Shown: positions 47,226-57,312 of the stretch, piece after piece
Layout of the letters: each line of letters opens with the position of its first letter
Numbering within the stretch: position 1 is the first letter of the stretch
From: Platanthera guangdongensis
Taxonomy: Eukaryota > Streptophyta > Magnoliopsida > Asparagales > Orchidaceae
Direction of reading: 5' to 3'
Assembly: GCA_039583875.1 (NCBI GenBank)
Contig: CM077157.1
Location: 71,424,346 to 71,488,345 of the forward strand
DNA length: 64,000 nucleotides
Position numbers and translations under genes: made by a program
The notes under the pieces: generated by a model
Database searches by the model: none
What the model was told of the DNA's origin: nothing
The model's input: only the letters and a program-made list of their open reading frames with translations

Positions 47226-47410
47226 CCTATTGTATAAAGTGGTATGTGACGCTTTATACAATAGGCCCTGCAAAACGACTCCTTGGTTTATAAGTCGTGT
47301 GAGCGTGCTTGTAAGCTAAGGTTTTATTCGGTAAAATTATATATATATGTACTTGATAAAAAACTGACACCCTATCGTATAAATTGGTATGAGACTTTTT
47401 ATACGATAGG
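47226..47410 (+). repeat. Paired long-stem hairpins with a compensatory change
   Basis: Hairpin 1: arms 47226-47239 and 47252-47265, 14 bp perfect. Hairpin 2: arms 47371-47383 and 47398-47410, 13 bp perfect. Both are followed by a similar CCCTGCAAAA stretch, so they are a duplication. The arms differ by one pair: T-A in the first is C-G in the second. The antisense L LTR keeps a version at 17029-17068. Confidence 0.85.
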
Positions 47411-47671
47411 AGCCCTGCAAAAGATCCCTTGCTTATATATTTCCGTATAAGTTAAGGTTACTTTTTGTTCAGTTTTTCATTCCTATATTACTGCTAGATT
47501 AGTTCTGCCGCCATCTGTTTACTTGTTACTCTCTACTTTCTTGTCCTCTCCTTTCCTCCTCCCCGCTCGATGCCTAGGAACCATGGTAGAAGGGGCGGGG
47601 GATGATAGGACTTAGTCTTTTAGACTAACGATTTTCTAACCACATCATTTTAGGGGACCGTGGAGCCCAGC

Positions 47672-47746
47672 ATGGAGCAGCAGCCTCGCAGGTCGGCACG
47701 CTTGGAGATGGGGCAGTCTAGCACTGGAGTTCAGACAACAGGGACA
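47672..47746 (+). CDS. Candidate first gag exon of element C inside the LTR
   Basis: ATG 47672, 25 open codons beginning M-E-Q-Q-P-R-R-S-A-R, comparable with the H and Tekay exons, ending before ACA/GTGAGT at 47746-47747. The GTGAGT and the bases after it also resemble the M LTR at 38675. Phase does not match exon 2 unless the seven-C run at 48261 has lost one base, so the call is tentative. Confidence 0.42.
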
Positions 47747-48260
47747 GTGAGTCTTGAACGCCAGTAGATATACTTATTTTGCTTCCGCGTTGAGTGACAT
47801 GTAGTGAGGATTTGATGTACTGGGCATGAGCCCAAGACTTAGTGCCTTTATTACTTCTGTGGACACTCCCTTCGTGGAGCTTATTTACTATTTATATGTG
47901 ATTTTTCTGTGGACTTATCTTTGTTACATTGCTACGGTTGTGATCGATTTGGCCGGCAGGATCGACGATTTGTGGTGATGAACTTCCCGGATGCGAAGGT
48001 GTCACCGCAAAGCGGCGGTTCTGGGCCTAAGACCCCGGTGTTTTTTTTTAAAAGGGGGGGGGGGTCTTACAAGTGGTATCAGAGGGAAACTTCGATCGAA
48101 AAGTAGCAGTCCACAACCCCTGGGTCACCCCCACCGGAGTTTAGTTTGGGGACAAACTAAGCAGCGGAAGCAGTGGTGTGCCCGTATGAGGGATCACATG
48201 TAAATTGTCCACTTTAGTTAGGTTTGAGTCGATTGCCTACTAATGAAGTTTGTTTCGCAG
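47747..48260 (+). other. Candidate leader intron of element C
   Basis: 514 nt from GTGAGT to TTTGTTTCGCAG, with a textbook branch-like CTACTAAT at 48237-48244. It spans the LTR end and the PBS, as in the Tekay-like element. Confidence 0.45.
48074..48084 (+). other. Primer-binding site (TGGTATCAGAG)
   Basis: Two bases after the LTR end of element C, initiator Met-tRNA type. Confidence 0.88.
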
Positions 48261-49378
48261 CCCCCCCAGCTCAGCCTACGCCACAAGGTGGAGCCCAGCA
48301 GACTCCGGACGTTGCACCACCTCCCCCGGTCCCCACTCCATTCCTACTGTCAGAGATGGGACAGACTCTGACAACCATCTTGGAGGCTTTTAGGGCTCAA
48401 CAGGTTCTGTCTCCGCAGCTAAACCCGGGGGCCAACTGGCTGAGCATTTTCTGAGGACTTGCTCCCCCATCCTACTTGGGGACAGAGTCGGCCGTTCGGA
48501 CGGAGGAGTGGCTGGACATTATGTATGAGATGCTGACCGGGATCCGATACCCATGGGAGGAGAGAGTGTCCTTGGTCGTCTCTTGCCTGGAGTCCCATGC
48601 CAAGAGATGGTGGAAGACTTCGCTGGACATGACGTTTGCTGACAAAAAGGTTGTTGAGATAGCTTGGGGGGAGTTCAGGGCCGCACTGTTGGAGCATTTC
48701 GTTCCGCAGTTGGCCAGAGACGAGCTGGAGGATAGATTTCTACAGTTGAGACAGGGTAGCAAGACAGTGGTGGAATATCATCGGGAGTTCAACCACCTAG
48801 CCCGATTTGTAGATTCTTACTAGTTGGATGAGGCAGGCTATACGAAGAGGTTCTATAAGGGCCTGCGAGAGGATCTGAGGGAAGCTCTGTTGTTTGTGTC
48901 CGACGGGCCTATTCCTCGGATATTGGAGATGTCGAAAAGGATCAAGGCGGATTGGCATACTACCCGAGTCCGGAAGCGGCCAACTGAGGACCAGGGCCGG
49001 GGGGCCCGAAATAATCAGCGACAGGGGCGCATCACAGACAGAAGAAGAGCAGAAGATCAGCCTCGTCAGGAGGTGAGACAGGAGCAGAGGGAACCATTGG
49101 TAGTGGCCCCTCGACCACCCTAGATGCAGGAGGAGCAGAGACCCGGTGGTATGGAATATCCCCCTCCAGAGTGCTTCAACTGTCACCAGGTGGGGCACGT
49201 CCGGAGGAACTGCCCCATGAGGGGGGCACCACCGCCAGCACCACCGGCTACCCCACCAACTCAGTATTTTGGAGGACGAGGACGTGGCCGAGGTCGTGGA
49301 TACTAGGGCAGAGATCACAGACAGGAAAGAGAGCAAGTATATGCACTGGATCTGACTCAACAACGGAATCCGGAACAA
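48261..49378 (+). pseudogene. gag: Element C gag, inactivated
   Basis: Pro-rich N-terminus, Gypsy gag domain (EEWLDIMYEML near 48500, KRWWKTSLDM near 48600, EFRAALLEHF near 48670, FYKGLREDL near 48850) and CCHC knuckle CFNCHQVGHVRRNC at 49171-49212. Stops at 48452 (TGA), 48821, 49121 and 49304 (TAG) are all in one frame that continues into protease; most are one C-to-T change from Arg or Gln. No intron separates gag from protease here. Confidence 0.88.
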
Positions 49379-52300
49379 GTGATCACAGGCATAGTCTTCA
49401 TCAGTGGCAAGCCCGCATACACACTGTTCGATACGGGAGCTTCACACTCTTTCATGTCGGAAGCCTTCGTGGAAGGGCTGGAAGGCGTGGAGCGGTTCAC
49501 AGGCCTGATGATGAGGATACGACTACCTGACGGGTCAGAGTTATTCACCACCGCCCGCTACAACATGGAGGCGGAGATCGGCGGAAAGATATTTGAAGCG
49601 CCGACGACGGTCCTGAAGATGCCAGTCTTCTGCTTGATCCTCAGCATGACATGGTTACACTGGAACTGTGCTCAGATTGACTGCTTGTCCAAGAGGATTA
49701 CTGTGAGGCATGGAGATTCCTACATCACCATCGAAGGTATTAGACCTATTCACCCTCTCTTGCTGTCATCCGTGCAGGCCGTCAAGGCCCACTTGCAGGG
49801 GGAGGGAGTCAATGAAGTGCTGTTCGAAATGGCTGAGGCCAAGGGTTCCATCTCGGATATTCCGGTGGTGCGAGATTTTGCGGATGTATTCCTAGAGAAG
49901 CTGCCAGGGCTACCCCCGCACCGGGAGCAGGATTTTCGGATACAGCTAGTGCCGGGGGGTAAGTCGGCATCCAGAGCCCCTTATCGGATGGCCCCGAAGG
50001 AGCTAACAGAGTTTCAGAGCCAGCTGTAGGAGTTAGTGGAAGCTGGTTTTGTCCGGCCAAGCTCTTCACCATGGGGAGCCCCGGTGTTATTTGTCAAAAA
50101 GAAGGACGGGACACTCAGATTGTGCATCGAATACCGGGCACTGAACCGACTGACAGTACGGAATACCTATCCACTGCCAAGGATAGATGAGCTGTTTGAC
50201 CAGCTGGAGGGAGCACATTTCTTTTCAAAGCTGGATTTGAGGTTGGGCTACTGTCAACTACGGATCCAGGAGCAGGACATACCGAAGACTGCGTTCAGTA
50301 GCAGATATGGGCTGTTCGAGTTTACTGTGATGCCCTTTGGGCTCACGAATGCACCGTCGGCATTCATGAGCCTCATGAATCGGGTGTTCGAGGCATATCT
50401 GGATTTGTTCGTCATTGTATTTATCGACGACATCCTCATCTACTCGAGAACAGAGGAGGAGCACACACGACCTCTGATGCTGACCCTGGAGAGACTACAG
50501 GAGCACCAGCTCTACACGAAGTTCAGCAAATGCCAGTTCTGGCTGAAGGAGGTGGCTTTCCTAGGCCATATCATCAGTGGTGCTAGGTTGGTAGTGGACC
50601 CGGCCAAGATTCAGGCAGTTCGGGATTGGCCGCAGCTGAAGTCGGCCTTAGATGTGCGGAGCTTCCTAGGACTTGCCGGTTACTACCGGAAGTTTGTGGA
50701 GGGATTTTCTCGTATTTCCCTTCCCCTCTCTTACCTGACAAGGAAATAAGTGCCATTCGTATGGACCCCACAGTGCGAGGGGGCCTTTCAGGAGTTAAAG
50801 AATCGACTCACCTCGGCTCCTATACTAGCCCTTCCATCGGGGAAAGAAGGATTTCAGGTCTACACTGACATTTCCTACCAGGGTATGGGTGCGGTGCTGA
50901 TGCAGAATGGTCACGTGATAGTATACGCTTCTCGGCAGCTGAAGAAGCATGAGCAGAACTACCCAGTGCATGACTTAGAGATGGGAGCAGTCATATTTGC
51001 CCTGAAAGTCTGGCGGCACTACCTGTATGGTGTCCACTGCGATATTTACTCCAATCACAAAAATTTAAGGTATGTGGACACGCAAAACAAGCTGAATATC
51101 AGACAAAGACGATGAGTGGAATTCCTAGCAGATTACCAGTACGAGATGCACTACCACCCAGGGAAAGCGAATGTGGTGGCAGATGCGCTGAGCTAGAAGG
51201 CCACAACCTCTGGAGCAGGAACGCAGTTGATGGACTTGGAGTTGGTCCAGATGTTCGAAAAGATGCAGTTATCCTTTGTGTCTATGGATCACACTGAGCT
51301 GTACCGAGAATACCTAGCATCGTTGATTGCCCCAGATGACATTCGAGATCGAGTCCAGGATGGGCAAAGGCTGGATACCCAGCTTGAGCCGATATTCCGG
51401 GCCTTAGAAGCAGGCACTGCTGGAGATTACTCACTGAGGGATGGCCTAGTGTGCTTCATAGGTCGGGTGTACATACCAGAGGGAGGCCAGGTCCGAGAGG
51501 ATATTATTATGGAGGCCCATTGCAGTCGGTATTCAGTATACCCGGGGATTACAAAGATGACTGCGGATCTGAAGAAGACCATATACTGGCCAGGCATAAA
51601 GAAGGATATCACCTACTTCGTGACCCACTGCGAGGCATGCCAGTTGGTGAAGGTAGAGTGCAGGAACCCCACAGGACTATTGCAGCCACTCCCAGTGTCG
51701 GAGTGGAAGTTTGACGATATTGCGATGGACTTCATACATGGGCTTCCCCGATCGCGGACGGGAAACGATTCGATCTGGGTGATCGTTGACCGGCTGACGA
51801 AGGTAGATAGATTTATTCCGATCAGGAAGGATGACTCAGTTTGTGTGCTGGTTCGGAAGTTCGTGGACCAGTTCATTCGTTATCATGGTGTACCCAGGTC
51901 GATTATATCGGATCGGGATGGACGGTTCACGTCCAGGGAGTGGAGATCAGTGCAGGCTTACTTGGGCACGCGGCTGACATTTAGTACAGCTTTTCATCCC
52001 CAGACTGATGGCAGACAGAACGCACCAATCGAACCCTGGAAGATTTGCTGCGACTTTGCATTTTGGACCGTGGTGAGCCTTGGGATAAGCTGTTGCCATT
52101 GATCGAGTTCTCCTATAATAATAGCTACCAGTCCAGCATAATGATGGCCCCTTATGAGGCCCTATACGGGAGGTGTAGGATTCCACTGTCATGGATACAG
52201 GATGAGGATCCGAAGGCTTTGGGTTCGGAGTTTGTGGAGGACACCGAGGCTCAGGTGAGGATGATACGGGACATGATGTTAGAGGCACAGAGCCGACAGG

Positions 52301-52833
52301 CTAAGTATTATGACGCTCGACATCGTCAGGTGGAGTTCCAGGTGGGGGACCAGGTGTTCTCGAAGATCCGACCGATGCATGAGGTTTCACGGATACGCGG
52401 CCGGAAGAAGAAGCTCAACCCAAGATATATGGGGCCTTATAGGGTCCGGGAGCGGATTGGTCCCTTGGCATACATGCTGGAGCTGCCACCGGAGCTGGCA
52501 AACCTGCACGACGTGTTTCATGTATCCTCTCTCAGGAGGGCTCTACTACGCCCGGAGCAGCGGATTATGGCCACTGATGGGACGATAGCATCTGATCGGT
52601 CGGTTTATCTGGAACTGGTCCGGATTGATGACAAGGGGATACGAGTCTTATGCCGCAAGAAGGTGCCATTGGTCAAGGTCTTGTGGAGGAATCACAGGCG
52701 AGAGGAGTACACTTGGGAGCCTCAGGACTTGATACAACAAAGGTACCCAGAGCTTTTCAGTCAGGTATTACTCACAACCTCTCGGGATGTTACAATTTTT
52801 CTTACAAATTTGAAACCCCGTAGGCCTAACTAG
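49379..52833 (+). pseudogene. pol: Element C protease-RT-RNase H-integrase, inactivated
   Basis: FDTGASHSF protease near 49427; RT with [20 protein letters not shown] near 50088 and FIDDILIYS near 50420; RNase H with [16 protein letters not shown] near 50935; integrase HHCC at about 51519-51645, SDRDGRFTS near 51908 and the chromodomain-like C-terminus at 52610-52775. Stops at 50027 (TAG), 50747 (TAA), 51113 (TGA for Trp) and 51195 (TAG), plus a 1-bp deletion near 52010 in TDGQTER. Ends at TAG 52831-52833, followed by the usual TTTCGAGGACGAAAT motif. Confidence 0.92.
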
Positions 52834-52873
52834 AATTTCGAGGACGAAATATTTTTTGTTATATAGTGGGATT

Positions 52874-52894
52874 TGTAACATCCCTCAAACAACT
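52874..52894 (+). repeat. Element C 3' LTR, first 21 bp
   Basis: The first 21 bases of the LTR (TGTAACATCCCTC then AAACAACT), identical to 42967-42987. Ends with CAACT (52890-52894), repeated at 60103-60107 where the LTR resumes; CAACT is therefore the target duplication of element G. Confidence 0.92.
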
Positions 52895-52989
52895 TCCAAC
52901 AACCAAGAAAAATAATTTCGTCCTCGAAATTTAAGTTCAGGTTTACGGGGTTTATTTGTAAGATTTATAAGAAATTTTTAACGTGTAAA

Positions 52990-55900
52990 CTAAAATATAC
53001 CTGAAGTGAACAGCTCCGGGTGTCGCTCCAGCATTAGATCCCTTGGCTCCCAGGTGTGCTCCTCTCGTCCATGGTTGGACCACAGCACCTTCACAAGAGG
53101 GACCTTCTTCTTCCGCAACACTCAGATGCCTGTATCGCCAATCCGGATCGGCTCCAAACTAACTGATCTGTCAGGCTCTACCGGTCCAGCTGTAGTAGTA
53201 ATGTGCTGCTCCGGCCGAAGGAGAGCTCTTTGCAAGGAAGAGACATGGAAGACGTCATGTAATGCAACCAACTCCGGTGGTAGCTGCAGTCGGTAAGCTA
53301 AGGGACCGATCCGCTCCAGGATCAAGTATGGCCCCATGTATCGTGGACTGAGCTTCTTGTGCCTCCGCACCCGAGAGACACCGTGTACTGGACGTATCTT
53401 CAAGAAAACTCTGTCTCCAACCTGGAACTCCACCTTCCGGTGTCGAGCATCATAATACTTTGCCTGCCTGCTCTGGGCCTCTAGTAGCCGATCTCTGATC
53501 AAACAAATCTGAACCTCAGTATCCTCTATATAATCAGATCCAAGAGCCCTGGTATCCACATCCTGAACCCATGATAGCGGTATCCGGCACTTCCTCCCAT
53601 AAAGTGCCTCATATGGAGCCATCCTGATGCTAGCCTGGTGGCTGTTATTATACGAGAACTCAATCAGTGGCAGCAGCCTCTCCCAAGGCTTCCCTGTATC
53701 CAATATGCATAATCTGAGTAAATCCTCCATGGTCCGGATGGTCCGCTCGGTCTGTCCGTCGGTCTGTGGGTGGAAGGCGGTACTAAAAGTAAGCCGAGAG
53801 CCCAAGTAAGCACGCACGGCCCTCCACTCGCTCGAAGTGAACCGACCATCACGGTCCGAAACAATCATCCTGGGAATGCCATGATATCTGACGAACTGCT
53901 CCACAAATAATCTCACCAGAACTGCAACTGGGGCATCCTTCCGAACTGGGATAAAGCGCGCTACCTTGGTCAGTCTGTGTACTATGACCCATATAGAATC
54001 ATGCCCAGAGTGGGAGCGAGGTAATCCGTGCACAAAATCCATAGCAATGTCCTCGAACTTCCACTCTAGGACTGGTAGTGGCTGTAGCAAACCTCCTGGG
54101 CTCTTACATTCCACCTTCACGCGCTGACACGTCTCGCAGAATGTCACAAAATGAGTGATCTCCCTCTTCATCCCAGGCCAATACATAGACCTCCGCAAAT
54201 CTGACGACATCTTGGTGATGCCGGGATGCACTGAATATCTGGAGCAATGAGCCTCTCTGAGTATGTCCTCCCGGATACTGCCCCCTGCTGGTATGTAAAT
54301 GCGTCCACAGAATCGAAGAAGATCATCCTATAGCGTGTAGTCCTCAACATTGTCCCTTTCTAGGGCACTAAAAATCGGCTGTAATGCAGCATCCCGCCTC
54401 TGATGTGTTCGGATGCGCTCTCGTATGTCATCACTACTGATCACTGAGCTCAAATACTCTCTATATATCACTGGTTCGGCCTCAGATACCATGGTAATGT
54501 GCATGTATTCCATCATCCGCAGCAGCTCTATAGACATCAATCGAGGCTCCGGTCCAGAAGTGTCGGGCCTCCTACTCAAAGGATCTGCTACTGTGTTCGC
54601 TTTCCCCGGATGGTAGTGGATCTTATAATCATAATTGCAGAGGAATTCCAGCCATCTCCTCTGTCGTAAGTTTAAGTCTTTCTGCGTATCGATATATTTA
54701 AGATTCTTGTGATCTGAATAGATATCACAATGAATCCTGTATAAGTAATGTCTCCACATCTTTAGGGTGAATACCACAGCCCCGAGCTCTAAGTCATGTA
54801 CTGGATAGTTATGCTCATGCTTCTTCAACTGTCTCGAAGCGTAAGATAACATGTCCATGCTGCATCAGGACAGCACCCATCCCCTAGTAAGAGGCATCTG
54901 TATAAATCTGAAATCCTTCACTCCCGGATGGAAGCGCAAGAATAGGGGATGAGATGAGTCAGTCCTTCAGCTCCTGAAATGCCGCCTCACACTGCTGTAT
55001 CCAGGTGAACTCAGTATCCTTCCTCGTCAAAGTCGTGAGGGGGAGGTCTATCCTCGAGAACCCCTCCACAAACTTCCGATAATACCCTGCCAAACCCAGG
55101 AAGCTGCGAATATCAGATGCTGTCTTTGGCCGTGGCCAATCCCTTACTGCCTCTACCTTGGCTGGGTCCACTGCTAATCCAGCCCCACTAATCGTTTGTC
55201 CCAGGAAAGCCACCTCCTGCAGCCAGAACTGGCACTTTGAAGACTTTGCGTACAGCTGGGACTCCCTCAGCCTCTGCAAGACTAGCGTCAAATGCTTTGT
55301 ATGCTCTTCTTGAGTCCGGGAATATATCAAAATGTCGTCGATGAATACAATCACGAAGCGGTCTAAGAAGGGATCGAATACACGGTTCATTAGACTCATG
55401 AATGCGGCAGGGGCATTCGTGAGCCCAAAAGGCATCACCGTGAACTCGTATAATCCATAGCATGAACTGAATGCCGTCTTCGGTATGTCCTCTTCCCGGA
55501 TGCGGAGCTGGTAGTAACCGGATCGCAAATCTAGCTTAGAGAACCAGAAGGCTCCCTGCAGCTGATCAAATAACTCATCTATCCGAGGTAATGGGTAGGT
55601 ATTGCGGACCGTTAACCAGTTCAGCTCCCGGTAATCTATGCATAGTCGTAACGACCCGTCCTTATTCTTCACAAAGAGAACTGGTGCTCCCCACGGCGAT
55701 GAACTAGGCTGCACAAATCCCGACTCAACTAGCTCCTGAAGTTGAGTCCTGAACTCTGCTAACTCCCTGGGAGCCATCCTGTAAGGTGCCCGGGACACCG
55801 GCGTCGCTCCCGGTACTAGCTGGATCCTGAAATCCACGACTCTGGCTGGTGGTAGCCCGGGCAATTTCTCCGGGAATACGTCGGAGATATCCCGGACCAC

Positions 55901-56376
55901 CGGAACATCTGAAATAGAAGTCTCTGTCCCCACCATCTCAAAATAGATAAGGTAAACTTCTTCACCCTGCTCGTGGGCCTTCACAGCCTGTACAGAAGAT
56001 AACAATGTGTGGCAGATAGGCTGAATACCTTCGACGATCACATTAGAGTCGCCATGCCTTAGCGTGATCCTCCTTGACGGACAATCTATCTGAGCATGGT
56101 TCCGATGTAACCATGTCATGCCCAAAATCAAGTCAAAGTCCTGCAGCTTCAGAATAGTTGTCGGCGCCTCAAATGCCTTGCCGCCAATCTTGGCCTCCAT
56201 ATCACAATGGGCTGTGGTCCGTAGTTCTGACCCATCGGGTAGAAGCACCCTCATCTCTAGTCCAGGAAATCTTTCCACGCCTTCGAGTCCGTCTATGAAG
56301 GCCTCGGATACGAACGAGTGCGAAGCACCCGTGTCGAAGAGAGTATGTGCGGGCTTGCCGCTGATCATAACTATGC
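52990..56376 (-). pseudogene. pol: Element G protease-RT-RNase H-integrase, inactivated
   Basis: Minus strand. FDTGASHSF protease near 56345; RT with [12 protein letters not shown] near 55650 and FIDDILIYS near 55340; RNase H with [16 protein letters not shown] near 54835; integrase HHCC near 54230-54110, SDRDGRFTS near 53850, TDGQTERTIRTMEDLLRLC near 53750; chromodomain-like tail to TAG 52990-52992. Stops at 54959 (TGA), 54328 (TAG for Gln) and 53122 (TGA for Arg, compared with element C), and a frameshift near 54850. Confidence 0.9.
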
Positions 56377-56471
56377 CTGAGGTTTGTTTAAGTTAAAATT
56401 AATTGTTACCCTCTAGTTCCAGGTACTATATAATTGAAAACTCAAGGAACTTAATAATTAATCTTAAGTAC
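56377..56471 (-). other. Candidate intron between gag and protease of element G
   Basis: Minus strand, 95 nt, very AT-rich. Donor CACTG/GTACTTAAG at 56472/56471 and acceptor AAACCTCAG/GC at 56377/56376, with TTTTAACTTAAAC branch-like sequence upstream. Removal joins I-T-G to I-V in frame, exactly the uninterrupted codons of element C (49382-49394) and the same codon as the chromovirus intron at 25892. Confidence 0.85.
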
Positions 56472-57312
56472 CAGTGATAACCTCCTCGGGGTTCCTCTGC
56501 TCCGTGAGGTCCAAGGCATATATCTGCTCCTGATTGCGTCCCCTGTCGTGATATCCCCGGCCTCGGCCTCGGCCCCGGACTCGGCCCTGCTGTACTGGGG
56601 TCATTGGAGGTGGAGGAGGAGGAGGAGGACAAGGATGGAATCGATGAGGGCACTTCGACCTAATGTGCCCGGGCTGGCGGCATCCGTAACAAACTACCTG
56701 TCGGTGGCCATGATCATCCTGTCTCCTCGGACCATACACCTGTAGAGGTGGGGGAGCCAATACTGGAGGAGGCCCCTGCTCCTGCCTGAAGTTGGGACGA
56801 CGACGTCCCCCACCCTTCTTGTATCCGATAGTCCTGCCTCTCTGAGAGCCCCTGCTGCCCTCTCCTGATGTGGACCCATCAAACGGTCTCTTTCCTCTAC
56901 CTTGCACCATCAGCTGGTCAGCCTCTAGCTTCTATGCCATCTCAATGATCTGCCTAGTGCTGCCATGAGAAATGAACAGCAAGGCCTGCCTCAAATCGTC
57001 CCTAAGGCCCCAGTAGAACCTCTTGGCATACCTCCTATCATCGGTATCCTGAATCCCTGCGAACCTGGCCAAATGAGAGAACTCTCGCTGATACTCGATC
57101 ACCGATCTAGTCCCCTGCCTGAGGTTCAAAAACCTCTCCTCCAAGGCATCTCTGTCCGTAGTAGAGACGAAGTGATCCAGAAATACATCGCCAAACTCCT
57201 CCCATGATATCTATGACAGCTCGCAGTCTGCATATGTAGACTCCCGCACTGATTTTCACCATCTCTTCGCATGAGCCTCTAGTGCAGAGGTGGCTAGAGG
57301 AACCGCCTCGCT
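56472..57312 (-). pseudogene. gag: Element G gag, 5'-truncated
   Basis: Minus strand. Begins inside the gag domain (LEAHAKRWWKSVRES near 57275), then FYWGLRDDLRQALLF near 57010 and CCHC knuckle CYGCRQPGHIRSKC near 56690-56650. Stops near 57211 and 56931. The N-terminal third is missing and LTR sequence adjoins directly. Confidence 0.82.

Larger units (their letters stand above)
42967..48071 (+). repeat. Element C 5' LTR, 5.1 kb
   Basis: From TGTAACATCCCTC to TCTTACA, preceded by CACAT (possible TSD). The first 2.3 kb matches 60103-62452 closely, confirming the LTR start. It holds the hairpins at 46765-46823 and 47226-47410, a G-run at 46690-46707 and a candidate gag exon at 47672. Otherwise non-coding. 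Confidence 0.88.
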
